From contig NZ_QWLD01000014.1 of the NCBI RefSeq assembly GCF_003600155.1, forward strand, positions 62,001 to 126,000: a stretch of 64,000 bases of DNA, given 5' to 3'. The notes beneath the pieces are model-generated. The model made no database searches. It was not told the DNA's origin and saw only the letters and a list, made by a program, of their open reading frames with translations. Shown here one piece after another: positions 17,207 through 25,694 of the stretch (within the stretch, counting starts at the first letter, position 1; each line of letters starts with the position of its first letter). Source of the DNA: Nesterenkonia muleiensis. GTDB lineage: Bacteria > Actinomycetota > Actinomycetes > Actinomycetales > Micrococcaceae. Position numbers and translations under genes: made by a program.

Positions 17207-17267
17207 GTGCGGCTGTTTCTGGCTTATGAGGCCAGAATCCGCCCGGTTCATCAAGAAACAACCGCAC
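17207..17267. repeat. Nested palindrome between tsaB and rimI
   Basis: The outer arms GTGCGGCTGTTTCT (17207-17220) and AGAAACAACCGCAC (17254-17267) pair at 13 of 14 positions. An inner TCTGGC/GCCAGA hairpin (17218-17236) lies inside. It fills most of the 99-bp gap between two genes that are otherwise in one operon. Confidence 0.6.
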
Positions 17268-17283
17268 TCGATTCTCTGCAGAC

Positions 17284-17961
17284 TCATGAGGCTGCCCCCT
17301 TGAGCATCTGCTGAGGAACCTTGGCGTCTGAGCCCCGCAGGTAGAGCGGCAGCGGCGGGCAGAGCACCCCGGTGAGCTCTCCGGTGACCGCCCCGTGGGC
17401 CAGCCGGCCCAGCTCAGCGGCATCGGGCAGCCACGCAGCGGCATCGGGCAGCAGCTCCGGAACGCTCAGATCTTGAGGGTAGAGCTGCACCCCTGATCCC
17501 ACAGCCGGTAAGGCCGGAAGCTCGGCGGCAGGTCCCACGAAAGGCCCCTCAATGAGCCGGGAACCGACGTCGTCGCTCTCATAGCGCGCCCAGTAGACCT
17601 CACGACGCCGGGCATCAGTAGTCACCAGGAACTCGCCTGCGATTCCGGCATCGGTGGCACGCAGCGCCAGTGAGTCCAGGCTGCAGACACCATAGAGCGG
17701 CTTGTCCCAGGCTTCGGCGAGCGCATGGGCCAGGGCCAGTCCCACTCGTAAGCCGGTGAAGGGGCCCGGCCCCGCCCCGACGACGACGCCGCCGAGCTCC
17801 TCCCCGGTCACACTCGCCTCAGAGATCAGCTGATGAACGGCCGGGGCCAGGACTTCGGCGTGGGAGGTGGTCTGCTCAGTCTGCCAACTGCTCAGAGGCT
17901 CACCGTCGCCGGTCAGCGCGGCCGAGGCCCCGGCGGATGAGTCGATGGAGAGCAGCAGCAC
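17284..17961 (-). CDS. tsaB: t6A biosynthesis protein TsaB
   Basis: TsaB is the non-catalytic ASKHA-fold partner of TsaD in tRNA t6A37 synthesis. The 225-residue protein begins LLLSIDSSAGASAAL and carries the characteristic GAGPGPFTGLRVGLALAHALA-type helix near residues 62-82, plus the GKPLYGV-like DKPLYGVCSLDSLAL strand. It is the first gene of a tsaB-rimI-tsaD unit. In related genomes tsaE normally lies immediately upstream. Here that neighbour is about 12.7 kb away on the other side of the phosphonate island. Confidence 0.93.
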   Translation of the reverse strand: MLLLSIDSSAGASAALTGDGEPLSSWQTEQTTSHAEVLAPAVHQLISEASVTGEELGGVVVGAGPGPFTGLRVGLALAHALAEAWDKPLYGVCSLDSLALRATDAGIAGEFLVTTDARRREVYWARYESDDVGSRLIEGPFVGPAAELPALPAVGSGVQLYPQDLSVPELLPDAAAWLPDAAELGRLAHGAVTGELTGVLCPPLPLYLRGSDAKVPQQMLKGAAS

Positions 17962-18127
17962 CTGTCTATGGTATCGGCGCTAGGGCGTGCCTGGCATATC
18001 CACGCCGCAATGAATGGATGCCATGACCTCAGGGGCCCAGACGGTGCCGCACCCAGTTGAGCGAGCCAAGAGTCGCGGCGCATGTGCCCGAGCAGACGAA
18101 CAGAGAAGGGGATGGGCCAGAGGTGCC

Positions 18128-18463
18128 TCAAGGCGTCACGGCGTAGCGCAGGGCTGGTCCGGGAACTCCGAGCAGGAGCTCCCTGAGGTCCTCAAGCGGA
18201 CGTGCTGGTGCCACCAGCTCCTGCCACGGGTAGAGGTCGAGTGTTCCGGCCAAAAAGTCCAGAGCCTCCACCAGGTGCCGAGGTTCATCATTGTGCGAGC
18301 CCTGGATCTGCAGGTCTCGACGCGCGATCTGCTCGGGGTCCACCGCTATCCGTCCGTCCGGGGCCCCTGATCCGGCGATAACCGCTGTGCCGAGAACATC
18401 GAGGGCTCCCAGGCCATCATGCAGTGCGCTGGATTTCCCGGAGAGTTCCAGCAGCACGTCACA
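18128..18463 (-). pseudogene. C-terminal fragment of phosphonate-associated alcohol dehydrogenase
   Basis: About 111 codons encode only the end of a zinc-type medium-chain dehydrogenase: CDVLLELSGKSSALHDGL, then DPEQIARRDLQIQGSHN, then PRHLVEALDFLAG. This resembles the dehydrogenase family often found in phosphonate gene clusters (TIGR03366 type). The catalytic zinc domain and most of the nucleotide-binding fold are absent. It continues in frame from the truncated FAD oxidoreductase upstream, with the join around GIGA/CDV. The simplest explanation is a deletion that removed the end of one gene and the beginning of the other. Confidence 0.75.
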
Positions 18464-19564
18464 GGCACCGATACCTGTGGTCACGGTGACTACGACGACG
18501 CCGTCAGATGCGGTCTCCAGGAGAAACTGATCCGGTGCCGTGGCGTAGATTCCCTGCCATCGCTCAACGACGTCCACGTCCCCGGTGCCGAAGAGCTTCG
18601 CGGCCGCGTCAAGAAGCAGGCCGAAGAGCGCCTCGGATTGGAAGGGTGCCAGGGCCTCGTCTCGGTAGTGGGTATCGCCCAGCAGCACCGTCGGCTCGGT
18701 CTCGGACCCGCTGCCGCCCTCGAAGAGCTAGGTGCACATCAGGTTCACATCCCAGGTCGCCATTGGTGGGTCCTGCGCGTGCAACCGTTGACGAAGGGCC
18801 TCTGTGGCAGGCAGTACGGCTGTTGCGGAATAGCGCAGCAGCGACCATCCGGTCAGCGTGGGCACCACAGGCGCGAGGGTGTGGCCTCCGCGGCGGATTC
18901 GCACCCGGAGCATGTCCAAGCCGCAGCGGCGAACTGCGCGCTGCTCAGCCAGCTCCGGACAGAGCCGGTCGATGTCTTGATTGACGGCGAACACCGTCCT
19001 GACCGCCGGGATGTCCCCTCTGCTGGTGTGCAGCAGGCCGGATTCTGCACCCAGCGCTGTAGTCCGGTAGCGGAAGTCCACACCCTGAGCCGCCAGCGAG
19101 TAACGGATCCTAGGGGCGGCGATGCGTGGACTCACCTGGCAGTCTTCCCGCAGCCAGACTCCGCCCAGTGCCCCGCATGTTCCGGTGCGCCCAGCGACGT
19201 CCTCGGCACCCAACGGGACGATCGCGGCGTCGTCATCATGGGCCGCCGCTAATTCCCGCAGCACGGAGAGTTCGTCCTCTGCACGTGCGACGACAACCGC
19301 GCCGTCAGTCCGCAGGTCCAGCCCCGCCTGGGCGTCCAGTTGCCTCCAACGGGCCCGGGAGCGTTGGGCTAGCTGGCGGGCGAATCCGGACTGGAGAGTG
19401 AATCCTAGATGGCCGAAGTTTCGGATGCTGGCTCCGCGGGGTTCGGCCGCGGCGTCGATGACCACCACGCGCAGACCACACTCCACCGCTGCCGCCGCAG
19501 CGCCTAGCCCGACGATTCCGGCGCCCACTACGGTGAGGTCATAGGGCGCCCCTGAACCTGCCAC
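18464..19564 (-). pseudogene. FAD-dependent amine/aminophosphonate oxidase-like gene, interrupted by an amber codon
   Basis: This is a DAO-type FAD oxidoreductase similar to the TIGR03364 family linked to phosphonate catabolism. The dinucleotide-binding motif VVGAGIVGLGAAAAAVECG opens the protein. After ...TWDVNLMCT an in-frame TAG (18728-18730) interrupts it. The same frame then carries on with LFEGGSGSETEPTVLLGD and the typical RWQGIYATAPDQFLLE to TVTTGIGA, where the last 15 or so residues are lost. Related proteins have a glutamine at this point, so CAG to TAG is likely. Loss of function is the best reading. The gene starts 5 bp past the phnE stop. Confidence 0.8.
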
Positions 19565-19569
19565 TGCCG

Positions 19570-21285
19570 CTACCGGATCACGTTTCGGATGTAGACGGCG
19601 ATCGCTTCCAGCACGATCACGATGAGCAGGACGCTGAGGATCAGGAAGCTGAGCACGTCGTAGGCCAACTGGGCTTGGGTCTGCATCAGCCAGTAGCCGA
19701 TGCCGCCGGCGCCGACGATGCCCAGCAGGGTAGAGTTTCTGACGTTGTTGTCCACCTGGTACATGATGTGAGCAACCATCGCCGGGGCGACCTGCCGCAG
19801 AGTAGAACCGAAGAAAACCTGAATCCGGGTTGCGCCCCCGGCTCGCAGGGCGTTCTGCACCCGGACGTCGGTCTCCTCGATGGAGTCAGCGAAGAGCTTG
19901 GAGAACAGACCGGTAGTGCCGAAGGCCAGCGCCAGAACGCCCGGTACGGGTCCGAAGCCGAGAATGACCAGCAGCACGATGGCCAGGATCAGTTCCGGGA
20001 TCGCGCGGTTGACGACGATGAAAATGCGGAAGCACAATGCCACAGTGGGCGTAGGCGCCACATTCCGCGCGGCCATCGCACCTACCGGTAGGGCCAGCAC
20101 GAGCCCCAGTAGTGTGGCCGCCAAGCCCATCTGCACCGTTTCGATCAGCGCGGGAAGCCAGTAGTCGACAAACCTGCCTTGGGTCCCGGGAATGAACTCT
20201 GAGATGGTAGGTATGAACCGTTCAACTCCGCGAGGAATCTGCTCCCAGCGGATGTTGGAAGCGATCAATGAAGCCACCAGCAGCACCACCAGGATTCCGA
20301 TGCCGCCGAACCGCATCCAGCGTGCACCGGTCCAGGGAGGACTGACTCGTACGGCACCGGAGCGGGTGCGCACCGGCTCGTGGGTGGCCCAGCCGCTGCG
20401 GTCGGCCGCCTTGATCAGGCCGAGGAAACTGCGATCCCCACTGCTGGGACTCATAATGGCCGCACGGATGCCCATGGAGATCAGCTCGACCACGATGCAG
20501 AGCATCAGCACCCACAGCGCCAAGGCCATACCGCGCTGCCACTGCATGGTCTCCAGGGCTCCGGAGAGGTAGTAGCCGATACCAGGAACACCGACGTAGC
20601 CCAGGATCACCGAAGTACGCAGGTTGATGTCATAGCGGTGCAGGCCGGTGGCGATCATCTGGGGTATCAGTTGTGGGATCACCGTGGAGAGGATCCACTG
20701 CCAGCGTCCGCCGCCGGCGGCTTCGACGGCCTCCGAGGGACCCCGGTCGAGTTCCTCGATCGCGTCGGCGTACAGCTTGCCGATCATGCCGATGGAGCTG
20801 ATGCCCATCGCCAGGATGCCGGTCAGCGCGCCGAGCCCGAAGAGCCGGAAAAGAATGATGGCGAAGACGAGGTCTGGGACTGCGCGGCAGAAGATGATCA
20901 CCAAACGCGAGACGGTCCAGGAGAACCTGCCGCTGGTGGTGCTGGCCGCCGCCATGATGGCGATCGGCGTTGAGACGAAGACCGAGAAGCCGGTGGCAAG
21001 GAAGACAATGCCCAGCGTCTCGGCCGTCATGGCCAGCAACTCGCTGAGCGGCGGCCAGTTCAGCGGAAACGCCCGCTCTATGAAACGGGCTGCATTGTCG
21101 AAGTGTCCGAAGACGTTGGCCGGAGTGACCTCTAGCTCCCAGAGTGACCATGCACCGCCGCCAAGGAGCATGATCATGATGCCCCAGACGGCGACGACAT
21201 GTGGGTTCGGCACCGGCCGCTTAGGGACAGGAGGCAGCACAGAGGTACGCGGCGGCTGGGCAGGACGTTCCATTGTCGCGGTCAT
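19570..21285 (-). CDS. phnE: Phosphonate ABC permease, two PhnE domains fused
   Basis: This 571-residue membrane protein contains two complete PhnE-type permease domains. The first spans about residues 30-280, with its cytoplasmic EAA loop around EELDRGPSEAVEAAGGGRW. The second spans about residues 310-571, with EETDVRVQNALRAGGATR. Single PhnE proteins are about 270 residues, so this one chain can supply the whole channel. It would import phosphonates or phosphite with PhnC (ATPase) and PhnD (binding protein) encoded just upstream. The gap to phnC is 36 bp. Fused PhnE permeases are known in Actinobacteria. Confidence 0.93.
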   Translation of the reverse strand: MTATMERPAQPPRTSVLPPVPKRPVPNPHVVAVWGIMIMLLGGGAWSLWELEVTPANVFGHFDNAARFIERAFPLNWPPLSELLAMTAETLGIVFLATGFSVFVSTPIAIMAAASTTSGRFSWTVSRLVIIFCRAVPDLVFAIILFRLFGLGALTGILAMGISSIGMIGKLYADAIEELDRGPSEAVEAAGGGRWQWILSTVIPQLIPQMIATGLHRYDINLRTSVILGYVGVPGIGYYLSGALETMQWQRGMALALWVLMLCIVVELISMGIRAAIMSPSSGDRSFLGLIKAADRSGWATHEPVRTRSGAVRVSPPWTGARWMRFGGIGILVVLLVASLIASNIRWEQIPRGVERFIPTISEFIPGTQGRFVDYWLPALIETVQMGLAATLLGLVLALPVGAMAARNVAPTPTVALCFRIFIVVNRAIPELILAIVLLVILGFGPVPGVLALAFGTTGLFSKLFADSIEETDVRVQNALRAGGATRIQVFFGSTLRQVAPAMVAHIMYQVDNNVRNSTLLGIVGAGGIGYWLMQTQAQLAYDVLSFLILSVLLIVIVLEAIAVYIRNVIR

Positions 21286-21321
21286 GGCGTATTCCCCTCA
21301 GAAGAAATCCGGACTCGCAGC

Positions 21322-22188
21322 TCAGGACTGGTGTACAGCAGCCAGCTCAGACGTCTCTTGGGCGAGCTCCGTCTCGGAGACCACGGCAACGGCTTCATAG
21401 ATCTCGTGGGCCTCCTTCAGGCTCAGCGAATGGGACTCGCGATCCATGACCAGCTCGCCCCCTCGCAGGCCAATGATTCGGTCAGAGAATTCCAGCGCCA
21501 GTTCCACCTGATGCAGGGAGCAGACCACAGTAAGGTTGTCCTCCTTGGCGATATTGCCGATCAGAGTCATGACTGTGGCCGAGGAAACGGGATCCAATGC
21601 TGCCACCGGCTCATCGGCCAGCAGCACTCGAGGCTCCTGGATCAGTGCCCGGGCGATAGCGACCCGCTGCATCTGACCTCCGGAGAGCGCATCAGCGCGT
21701 TGGAATGCCTTATCGGCCAGACCCACCCGTGCCAGCTGCTCCATCGCCTGCTCCTTGACCGCACGGGGGTAGCTGAACAACCCCAGCCGGGGTCCGCCCA
21801 GCGAGCCCAGTTTTCCGGTGCAGACGTTCTCCAGCACCGACATGGATTCCACCAAATGGAAGTGCTGGAAGATCATGCCGACGTTGCGGCGGAGCTTGCG
21901 CAGCCGTCCTGCACCTGCGGTGTGAACGTCGGTGCCAAGAGTGATGACCTCACCGCTGGTGGGTTTGTGCAGCCCGTTGATCTGCCGCAGCAGTGTCGAT
22001 TTTCCCGAACCGGAGAGGCCCAGCAGAACATTGATCTTCTGCGGCGCAAAGTCAATGTTGATGCCATTGAGCGCAGTCACGCCACCGAAGCGTTTGGTGA
22101 CGTTGCGCAACTGGATGGAACGCTCCTCGGGCGCGCTGAAAGCAACGCCCTTTGCGGCCATGCCGTGTGTGGTCATGTACTGTGCCAT
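21322..22188 (-). CDS. phnC: Phosphonate ABC importer ATPase PhnC
   Basis: This 288-residue ABC ATPase energises phosphonate import. Walker A is LGLSGSGKSTLLRQ, the signature is LSGGQMQRVAIARAL, and Walker B is RVLLADEPVAALDP. The GMIFQHFHLVESMSVLENV stretch is typical of PhnC. The N-terminal 25 residues before RSIQLRNVTKRFGG are extra and may not all be translated. It sits between phnD and phnE and belongs to the second phn transcription unit. Confidence 0.94.
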   Translation of the reverse strand: MAQYMTTHGMAAKGVAFSAPEERSIQLRNVTKRFGGVTALNGINIDFAPQKINVLLGLSGSGKSTLLRQINGLHKPTSGEVITLGTDVHTAGAGRLRKLRRNVGMIFQHFHLVESMSVLENVCTGKLGSLGGPRLGLFSYPRAVKEQAMEQLARVGLADKAFQRADALSGGQMQRVAIARALIQEPRVLLADEPVAALDPVSSATVMTLIGNIAKEDNLTVVCSLHQVELALEFSDRIIGLRGGELVMDRESHSLSLKEAHEIYEAVAVVSETELAQETSELAAVHQS

Positions 22189-22235
22189 ATTTGTGGTCTC
22201 TCTGTAGATGCTTCCAAAGTGGCGGGATTGATGGC

Positions 22236-22272
22236 GTCCGCACCCCGCCTGAACTCCACACGGGGTGCGGAC
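22236..22272 (-). terminator. Perfect 12-bp stem-loop between phnD and phnC
   Basis: GTCCGCACCCCG (22236-22247) and CGGGGTGCGGAC (22261-22272) pair perfectly around a 13-nt loop. There is no U tract. It follows the binding-protein gene, the same place as the stem-loop in the siderophore operon. Confidence 0.6.
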
Positions 22273-22296
22273 AACAACATGTCACGGGAATACGGA

Positions 22297-23304
22297 TCAG
22301 TCCGGGTCGCAGGCCTCGGCCTCAGTGATGTCGCAGACAGCACGAATGCCGTCGAAGACATCGTCGGTGGCTTCGATGTAACCCCACTGGGCGCCGCCGG
22401 GGATCAGGGCCGAACAGTCATTGGCCTCGTCATCGCCTGGCTCCGGGTTGTCGCAGTGGCCCGCCTCGGCCAAAACATCGGTGTTGAAGTCCTCAAGCAT
22501 GATCTCCTGCATGGCCGCGACCATGGTCTCCGGAAGGTCACCGCTGGCAGCGAAGGGAGCAGACGGAATATCCTCAGACTCCCAAATGACCTTCATGCCG
22601 TCGGTCTCGTCGCTCAGCTGCACATCGAACATAGTGTCGTAGACGAAGCCGACGTCACAGTCATCGTTGATGACCGAGCGCACCGAGGAGTCGTGACCGC
22701 CTGACCACACCGGCTCATAGTCACCGGCATCCTCATCCAGGCCGGCCTCCATCATGCCTGCCAGCGGGTACAGCCGCCCGGAGGTGGAGACCTCGTCCAC
22801 GAAACAGACGCGCTGACCCTCCAAATCCTCGATTCCGTTGAGATCAGCACGATCGTCCATCGTGACCAGGTAGGAGACGTAGGAGGCGGGCTCTTCAGGG
22901 CCGTCGATGGCAACTGCTACGGGCACAGCTCCGGCAGTGTCAGCGGCCAGTACGTAGGAGAACGGACCGAAGTTCGCGATGTCGGCCTGCCCTGCGCCCA
23001 GAGCTTCGATCACGGCAGAATAGGAGGTCACCTGGGTGTCGTTGATCGACACGTCCAGCTCCTCTTCGAATCTCTCCAGAAGCGGCCCGTACTCCTCGAC
23101 CAAAGAAATGGAGTCCTCGGACGGGATGGAGATGAACTCCAGCGTGTCGGGCCAGTCTTCGTTGCCACCGGCGTCCGCCGCTTCGACGGTACCGTTCTCG
23201 TCGTTGCCGCTGCCACCGTCTCCACCATTATCGTCGTCGCCACAGGCGGAGAGCATCAGCGCAAGTGCTGCGATCGCCGCAGGGAATGTAGGTTTACGTG
23301 CCAT
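22297..23304 (-). CDS. phnD: Phosphonate-binding lipoprotein PhnD
   Basis: This 335-residue solute-binding lipoprotein feeds the PhnCE importer. A signal peptide PTFPAAIAALALMLSAC ends in a lipobox, followed by an acidic glycine/asparagine linker. The mature protein shows the PhnD landmarks: an early FISIPSEDSISLVEEYGPLL, then VTSYSAVIEALGAGQADIANFGPFSY and, near the middle, LEGQRVCFVDEVSTSGRLYPL. It starts a second unit of the island after a 300-bp gap carrying a PHO-box-like repeat. Substrate preference (aminoethylphosphonate, methylphosphonate or phosphite) cannot be read from sequence. Confidence 0.93.
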   Translation of the reverse strand: MARKPTFPAAIAALALMLSACGDDDNGGDGGSGNDENGTVEAADAGGNEDWPDTLEFISIPSEDSISLVEEYGPLLERFEEELDVSINDTQVTSYSAVIEALGAGQADIANFGPFSYVLAADTAGAVPVAVAIDGPEEPASYVSYLVTMDDRADLNGIEDLEGQRVCFVDEVSTSGRLYPLAGMMEAGLDEDAGDYEPVWSGGHDSSVRSVINDDCDVGFVYDTMFDVQLSDETDGMKVIWESEDIPSAPFAASGDLPETMVAAMQEIMLEDFNTDVLAEAGHCDNPEPGDDEANDCSALIPGGAQWGYIEATDDVFDGIRAVCDITEAEACDPD

Positions 23305-23604
23305 TTTGGGGTGCTTAGTCCTTCACATCAGAGGTTGATCACAAGCGAGTACTCCGGGCGTTGGCTGAGGCTCTGGGCACATGCCAGCCGCGACCTCCTC
23401 AAGACTGCTCGGTGAAGGTTGACCCTGGGGTACAGGTGGAATAAAACCAGGCGAAACACAAGTGAACTGTGGACAAACTCAGCTGATGTTTCCCTCCTCA
23501 GTCGAACATGACGAGTAACATCCGTCACACTGCCCAGAGGTGTGGGCCGCTCCAGACGCGCCCCCGCCGAAAGAAGTGATGTCAAGACAGCGATCCGAAG
23601 CTCA
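23305..23604 (-). promoter_or_regulatory. phnM-phnD intergenic region with PHO-box-like direct repeat
   Basis: This 300-bp gap has no gene. On the minus strand, two adjacent 11-nt units, GTTCACTTGTG (23457-23467) and TTTCGCCTGGT (23446-23456), match the layout of actinobacterial PhoP boxes, which are 11-nt direct repeats beginning GTTCACC. They lie about 150 bp upstream of phnD. This suggests phosphate-starvation control of the importer. Confidence 0.45.
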
Positions 23605-24840
23605 TCACGATGCGAGGAATGTGGCGGCCACACGGGGCCATGCGCCGATCCGGTCGTCAATAAGGGCGAAGTCCGCACGCATTCCTTCGTTCAGAGCCCC
23701 ACGGTCCGCCAGTCCCGCCACACGAGCCGGACCAGAGCTGACCAGCCCGATCGCCTCCGGCAGTGGGATGATCCCGAGCTGTGCGAGAAGAACGGAGGCG
23801 GCCAGCAGACTGCTGGGCAAGTAGTCCGAAGCCAGAGCGTCCACTAGGCCCTCTCGTGCAAGTTCACGTGCCGAGATATTCCCAGAGTGTGAACCCCCGC
23901 GCAGCACGTTCGGAGCGCCAGCCACAATAGTCATTCCCGCCTCCCGGGCAGAGCTCGCGGCCTCCAGAGTGGTGGGGAACTCTGCGACTGTCCCACCGCG
24001 TCCCTGCAGCGCGAGAATCTCTTCGGCAGAGTCCGGATCATGGCCGAGGAGCCGGATCCGGCCGGCGGAAGCCTCAGAGGCAAGCCAGGACATATTGGCC
24101 TCACGAACGCCCCATTTCTCCGCTCGCTCGGCAATCAACCTCTCCACCTGGACCGTGGCCTCCTTATGCGTCAGTCCGTCTCCATCGATCAATGCCCGGC
24201 GCATCACCTCAGGGTCGGCGTACTGTCCCTGCCCCGGGGTGTGGTCCTCATAGGAGACCAACTGGACCGTCGCGTCAGCGCCGAGCTGCTCCAAACGGCG
24301 GCTCAGCGCCTGTGCTCCTTGTTCGGAGAAGACATCCAGCCGATGCAGCACCCGGTGATCCACCCGGTAGGAATCCGTGGCGTCCACTGTGTGACAGGTC
24401 TGCACTGCCCTCCCAGTGCTGCGCATAATGCCGCGGGCAGTCTGGTGCTGAAAGGCAGCTCCGTGGAACATGGTGGTAATCCCTGCCGAGGCGATACGAC
24501 CCTCATAGGAGGCTATGGCGAATTCGACAGGGACTTCGGCATTGGCGCGCGGGCTGCGCTCCTTCTCCAGGGCGTCGCTGTGCACGTCGATGAACCCAGG
24601 CGTCAGCAGCAGATCACAACCGTCGAGATCCGCCGCGGTATCGACGAGACTCTCGACAACGCCGGCGATCCGCCCCTCACGCACCACGACGGTGGCATTG
24701 TCGAGGATGCGGTCCGGCATCACCGCCCGCACACCACGGATGGCATAGTCAGCAGGTGGCGCACCCAGCGGCCAACCGACAAGTTGCTCCGAGACCTGTG
24801 GCCTGCCCGGTGACTGAGCTTCGGTGACCGGGACAGTCAT
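23605..24840 (-). CDS. phnM: C-P lyase pathway triphosphate diphosphatase PhnM
   Basis: PhnM is an amidohydrolase-fold enzyme that removes pyrophosphate from alpha-D-ribose 1-methylphosphonate 5-triphosphate, before radical cleavage of the C-P bond. The 411-residue protein has the metal-binding LLTPGFIDVHSDALEKE, the ITTMFHGAAFQ strand, LVSYEDHTPGQGQY, and the late GAPNVLRGGSHSGN loop. About 30 residues precede the usual start of the family. The ATG at 24840 overlaps the phnL stop (ATGA). It is the last gene of the phnG-to-phnM run. Confidence 0.94.
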   Translation of the reverse strand: MTVPVTEAQSPGRPQVSEQLVGWPLGAPPADYAIRGVRAVMPDRILDNATVVVREGRIAGVVESLVDTAADLDGCDLLLTPGFIDVHSDALEKERSPRANAEVPVEFAIASYEGRIASAGITTMFHGAAFQHQTARGIMRSTGRAVQTCHTVDATDSYRVDHRVLHRLDVFSEQGAQALSRRLEQLGADATVQLVSYEDHTPGQGQYADPEVMRRALIDGDGLTHKEATVQVERLIAERAEKWGVREANMSWLASEASAGRIRLLGHDPDSAEEILALQGRGGTVAEFPTTLEAASSAREAGMTIVAGAPNVLRGGSHSGNISARELAREGLVDALASDYLPSSLLAASVLLAQLGIIPLPEAIGLVSSGPARVAGLADRGALNEGMRADFALIDDRIGAWPRVAATFLAS

Positions 24841-25679
24841 GCTGCTGCCTCCTCCAGTGCCGCGTGATGTTTCTCCAGCACAGCGCCGGGAGTTCCCTCG
24901 TCCACGATACGTCCCTTCGCCATGACGAGGACCCGGCTGGCCACGCGCCGGATGATACGCATATCGTGGTAGACGGCCAGCACACTCACTCCCTGGGAGG
25001 CGAGCCGCTCGATCATCACCAGGGCCTTCTCTCGGTTATACGGGTCCAGCGCTGAGACTGGCTCGTCCAGCAGCAGCAGCCGGGGTGGACTGACGATGCC
25101 GGCCGCCAGGTTCACCCGCTGGCGCTCACCCCCGGAGAGCACAGAGCAGTCCACGCCCCAGAGCTCCTCCTCGAGCCCCAGCCCGGTGAGCGCCTCACCC
25201 ACGGCCTGCTCCGCCGTCGTTCCCTCGAGACCGCGGCGTCGGGCGGAGGTGAGCACATGCTGCCTCGGTGAGTTCCGTGGACCAGCACTGAGGAATTGGG
25301 AGACATAGCCGATCTCGCGACCGCGCAGCCGGGCCATGGAACGATCGTCGAGGGCAGTGAGCTCGATCGTCGCGCCGCCGGGAACACTCTCAGGCGCGAA
25401 GGCAGGCACCGCCGCAGCCGGCCGAGAGCGTGGCGGGGTCTCCCCGCCCGCGGGACCAGCACTGTGGAGCAGGACCTGACCCGCATCCGGCAGATAGTTG
25501 CGGATCAGGCAGCGCAGCAGGCTGGACTTGCCGGCGCCGGAGGAACCGGCGATCGCCACATGCTCACCCTCCTCCAGGTGTAGTGAGACCCCGTGCAGAG
25601 AGTCAATCACCTGCCCGCCCAGCCCATGGAGGGTAAAGCTCTTGCGCAGATCGACCACCGTCAGAATCGGTAACGTCAT
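24837..25679 (-). CDS. phnL: C-P lyase accessory ATPase PhnL, with internal insertion
   Basis: PhnL is an ABC-type ATPase of the C-P lyase machinery, needed for making the ribose triphosphate phosphonate intermediate. Walker A is GSSGAGKSSLLR, the signature is LSGGERQRVNLAAG, and Walker B is LLLLDEPVSALD. It is 280 residues, against about 230 in E. coli. The extra length is mostly a low-complexity insertion at about residues 72-104 (SAGPAGGETPPRSRPAA) in the region before GREIGYVSQFL. Part of that insertion is nearly identical in DNA to one in nnrD 7.6 kb away. It begins 15 bp after phnJK. Confidence 0.92.
   Translation of the reverse strand: MTLPILTVVDLRKSFTLHGLGGQVIDSLHGVSLHLEEGEHVAIAGSSGAGKSSLLRCLIRNYLPDAGQVLLHSAGPAGGETPPRSRPAAAVPAFAPESVPGGATIELTALDDRSMARLRGREIGYVSQFLSAGPRNSPRQHVLTSARRRGLEGTTAEQAVGEALTGLGLEEELWGVDCSVLSGGERQRVNLAAGIVSPPRLLLLDEPVSALDPYNREKALVMIERLASQGVSVLAVYHDMRIIRRVASRVLVMAKGRIVDEGTPGAVLEKHHAALEEAAA
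25430..25467 (-). repeat. Short palindromic insertion element in phnL (second family)
   Basis: On the plus strand, GGCGGGG-TCT-CCCCGCC forms a perfect 7-bp hairpin, followed by GCGGGACCAGCACTG. The 32-bp core differs at only 3 positions from that in nnrD (33014-33045), and both encode SAGPAGGETP in the same frame. Confidence 0.6.
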
Positions 25680-25694
25680 GGTGAATGTTCCTCC

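Noticed and set aside
18050-18110. GAGCGAGCCAAGAGTCG resembles the start of the rimI hairpin element.
   Set aside because: The following bases cannot form the centred stem with a 2-nt loop, and no closing GATTGA or CCGAG is found at the right distance.
18728-18730. Amber codon read through as pyrrolysine or by suppression.
   Set aside because: Relatives have an ordinary glutamine there, the downstream end is truncated and fused to another gene, and no supporting tRNA or enzyme is seen. Decay is simpler.
25270-25290. A third copy of the SAGP element in phnL (GGACCAGCACTG).
   Set aside because: Only 12 bp match and the hairpin is missing. It lies in the normal SQFL region of the ATPase.
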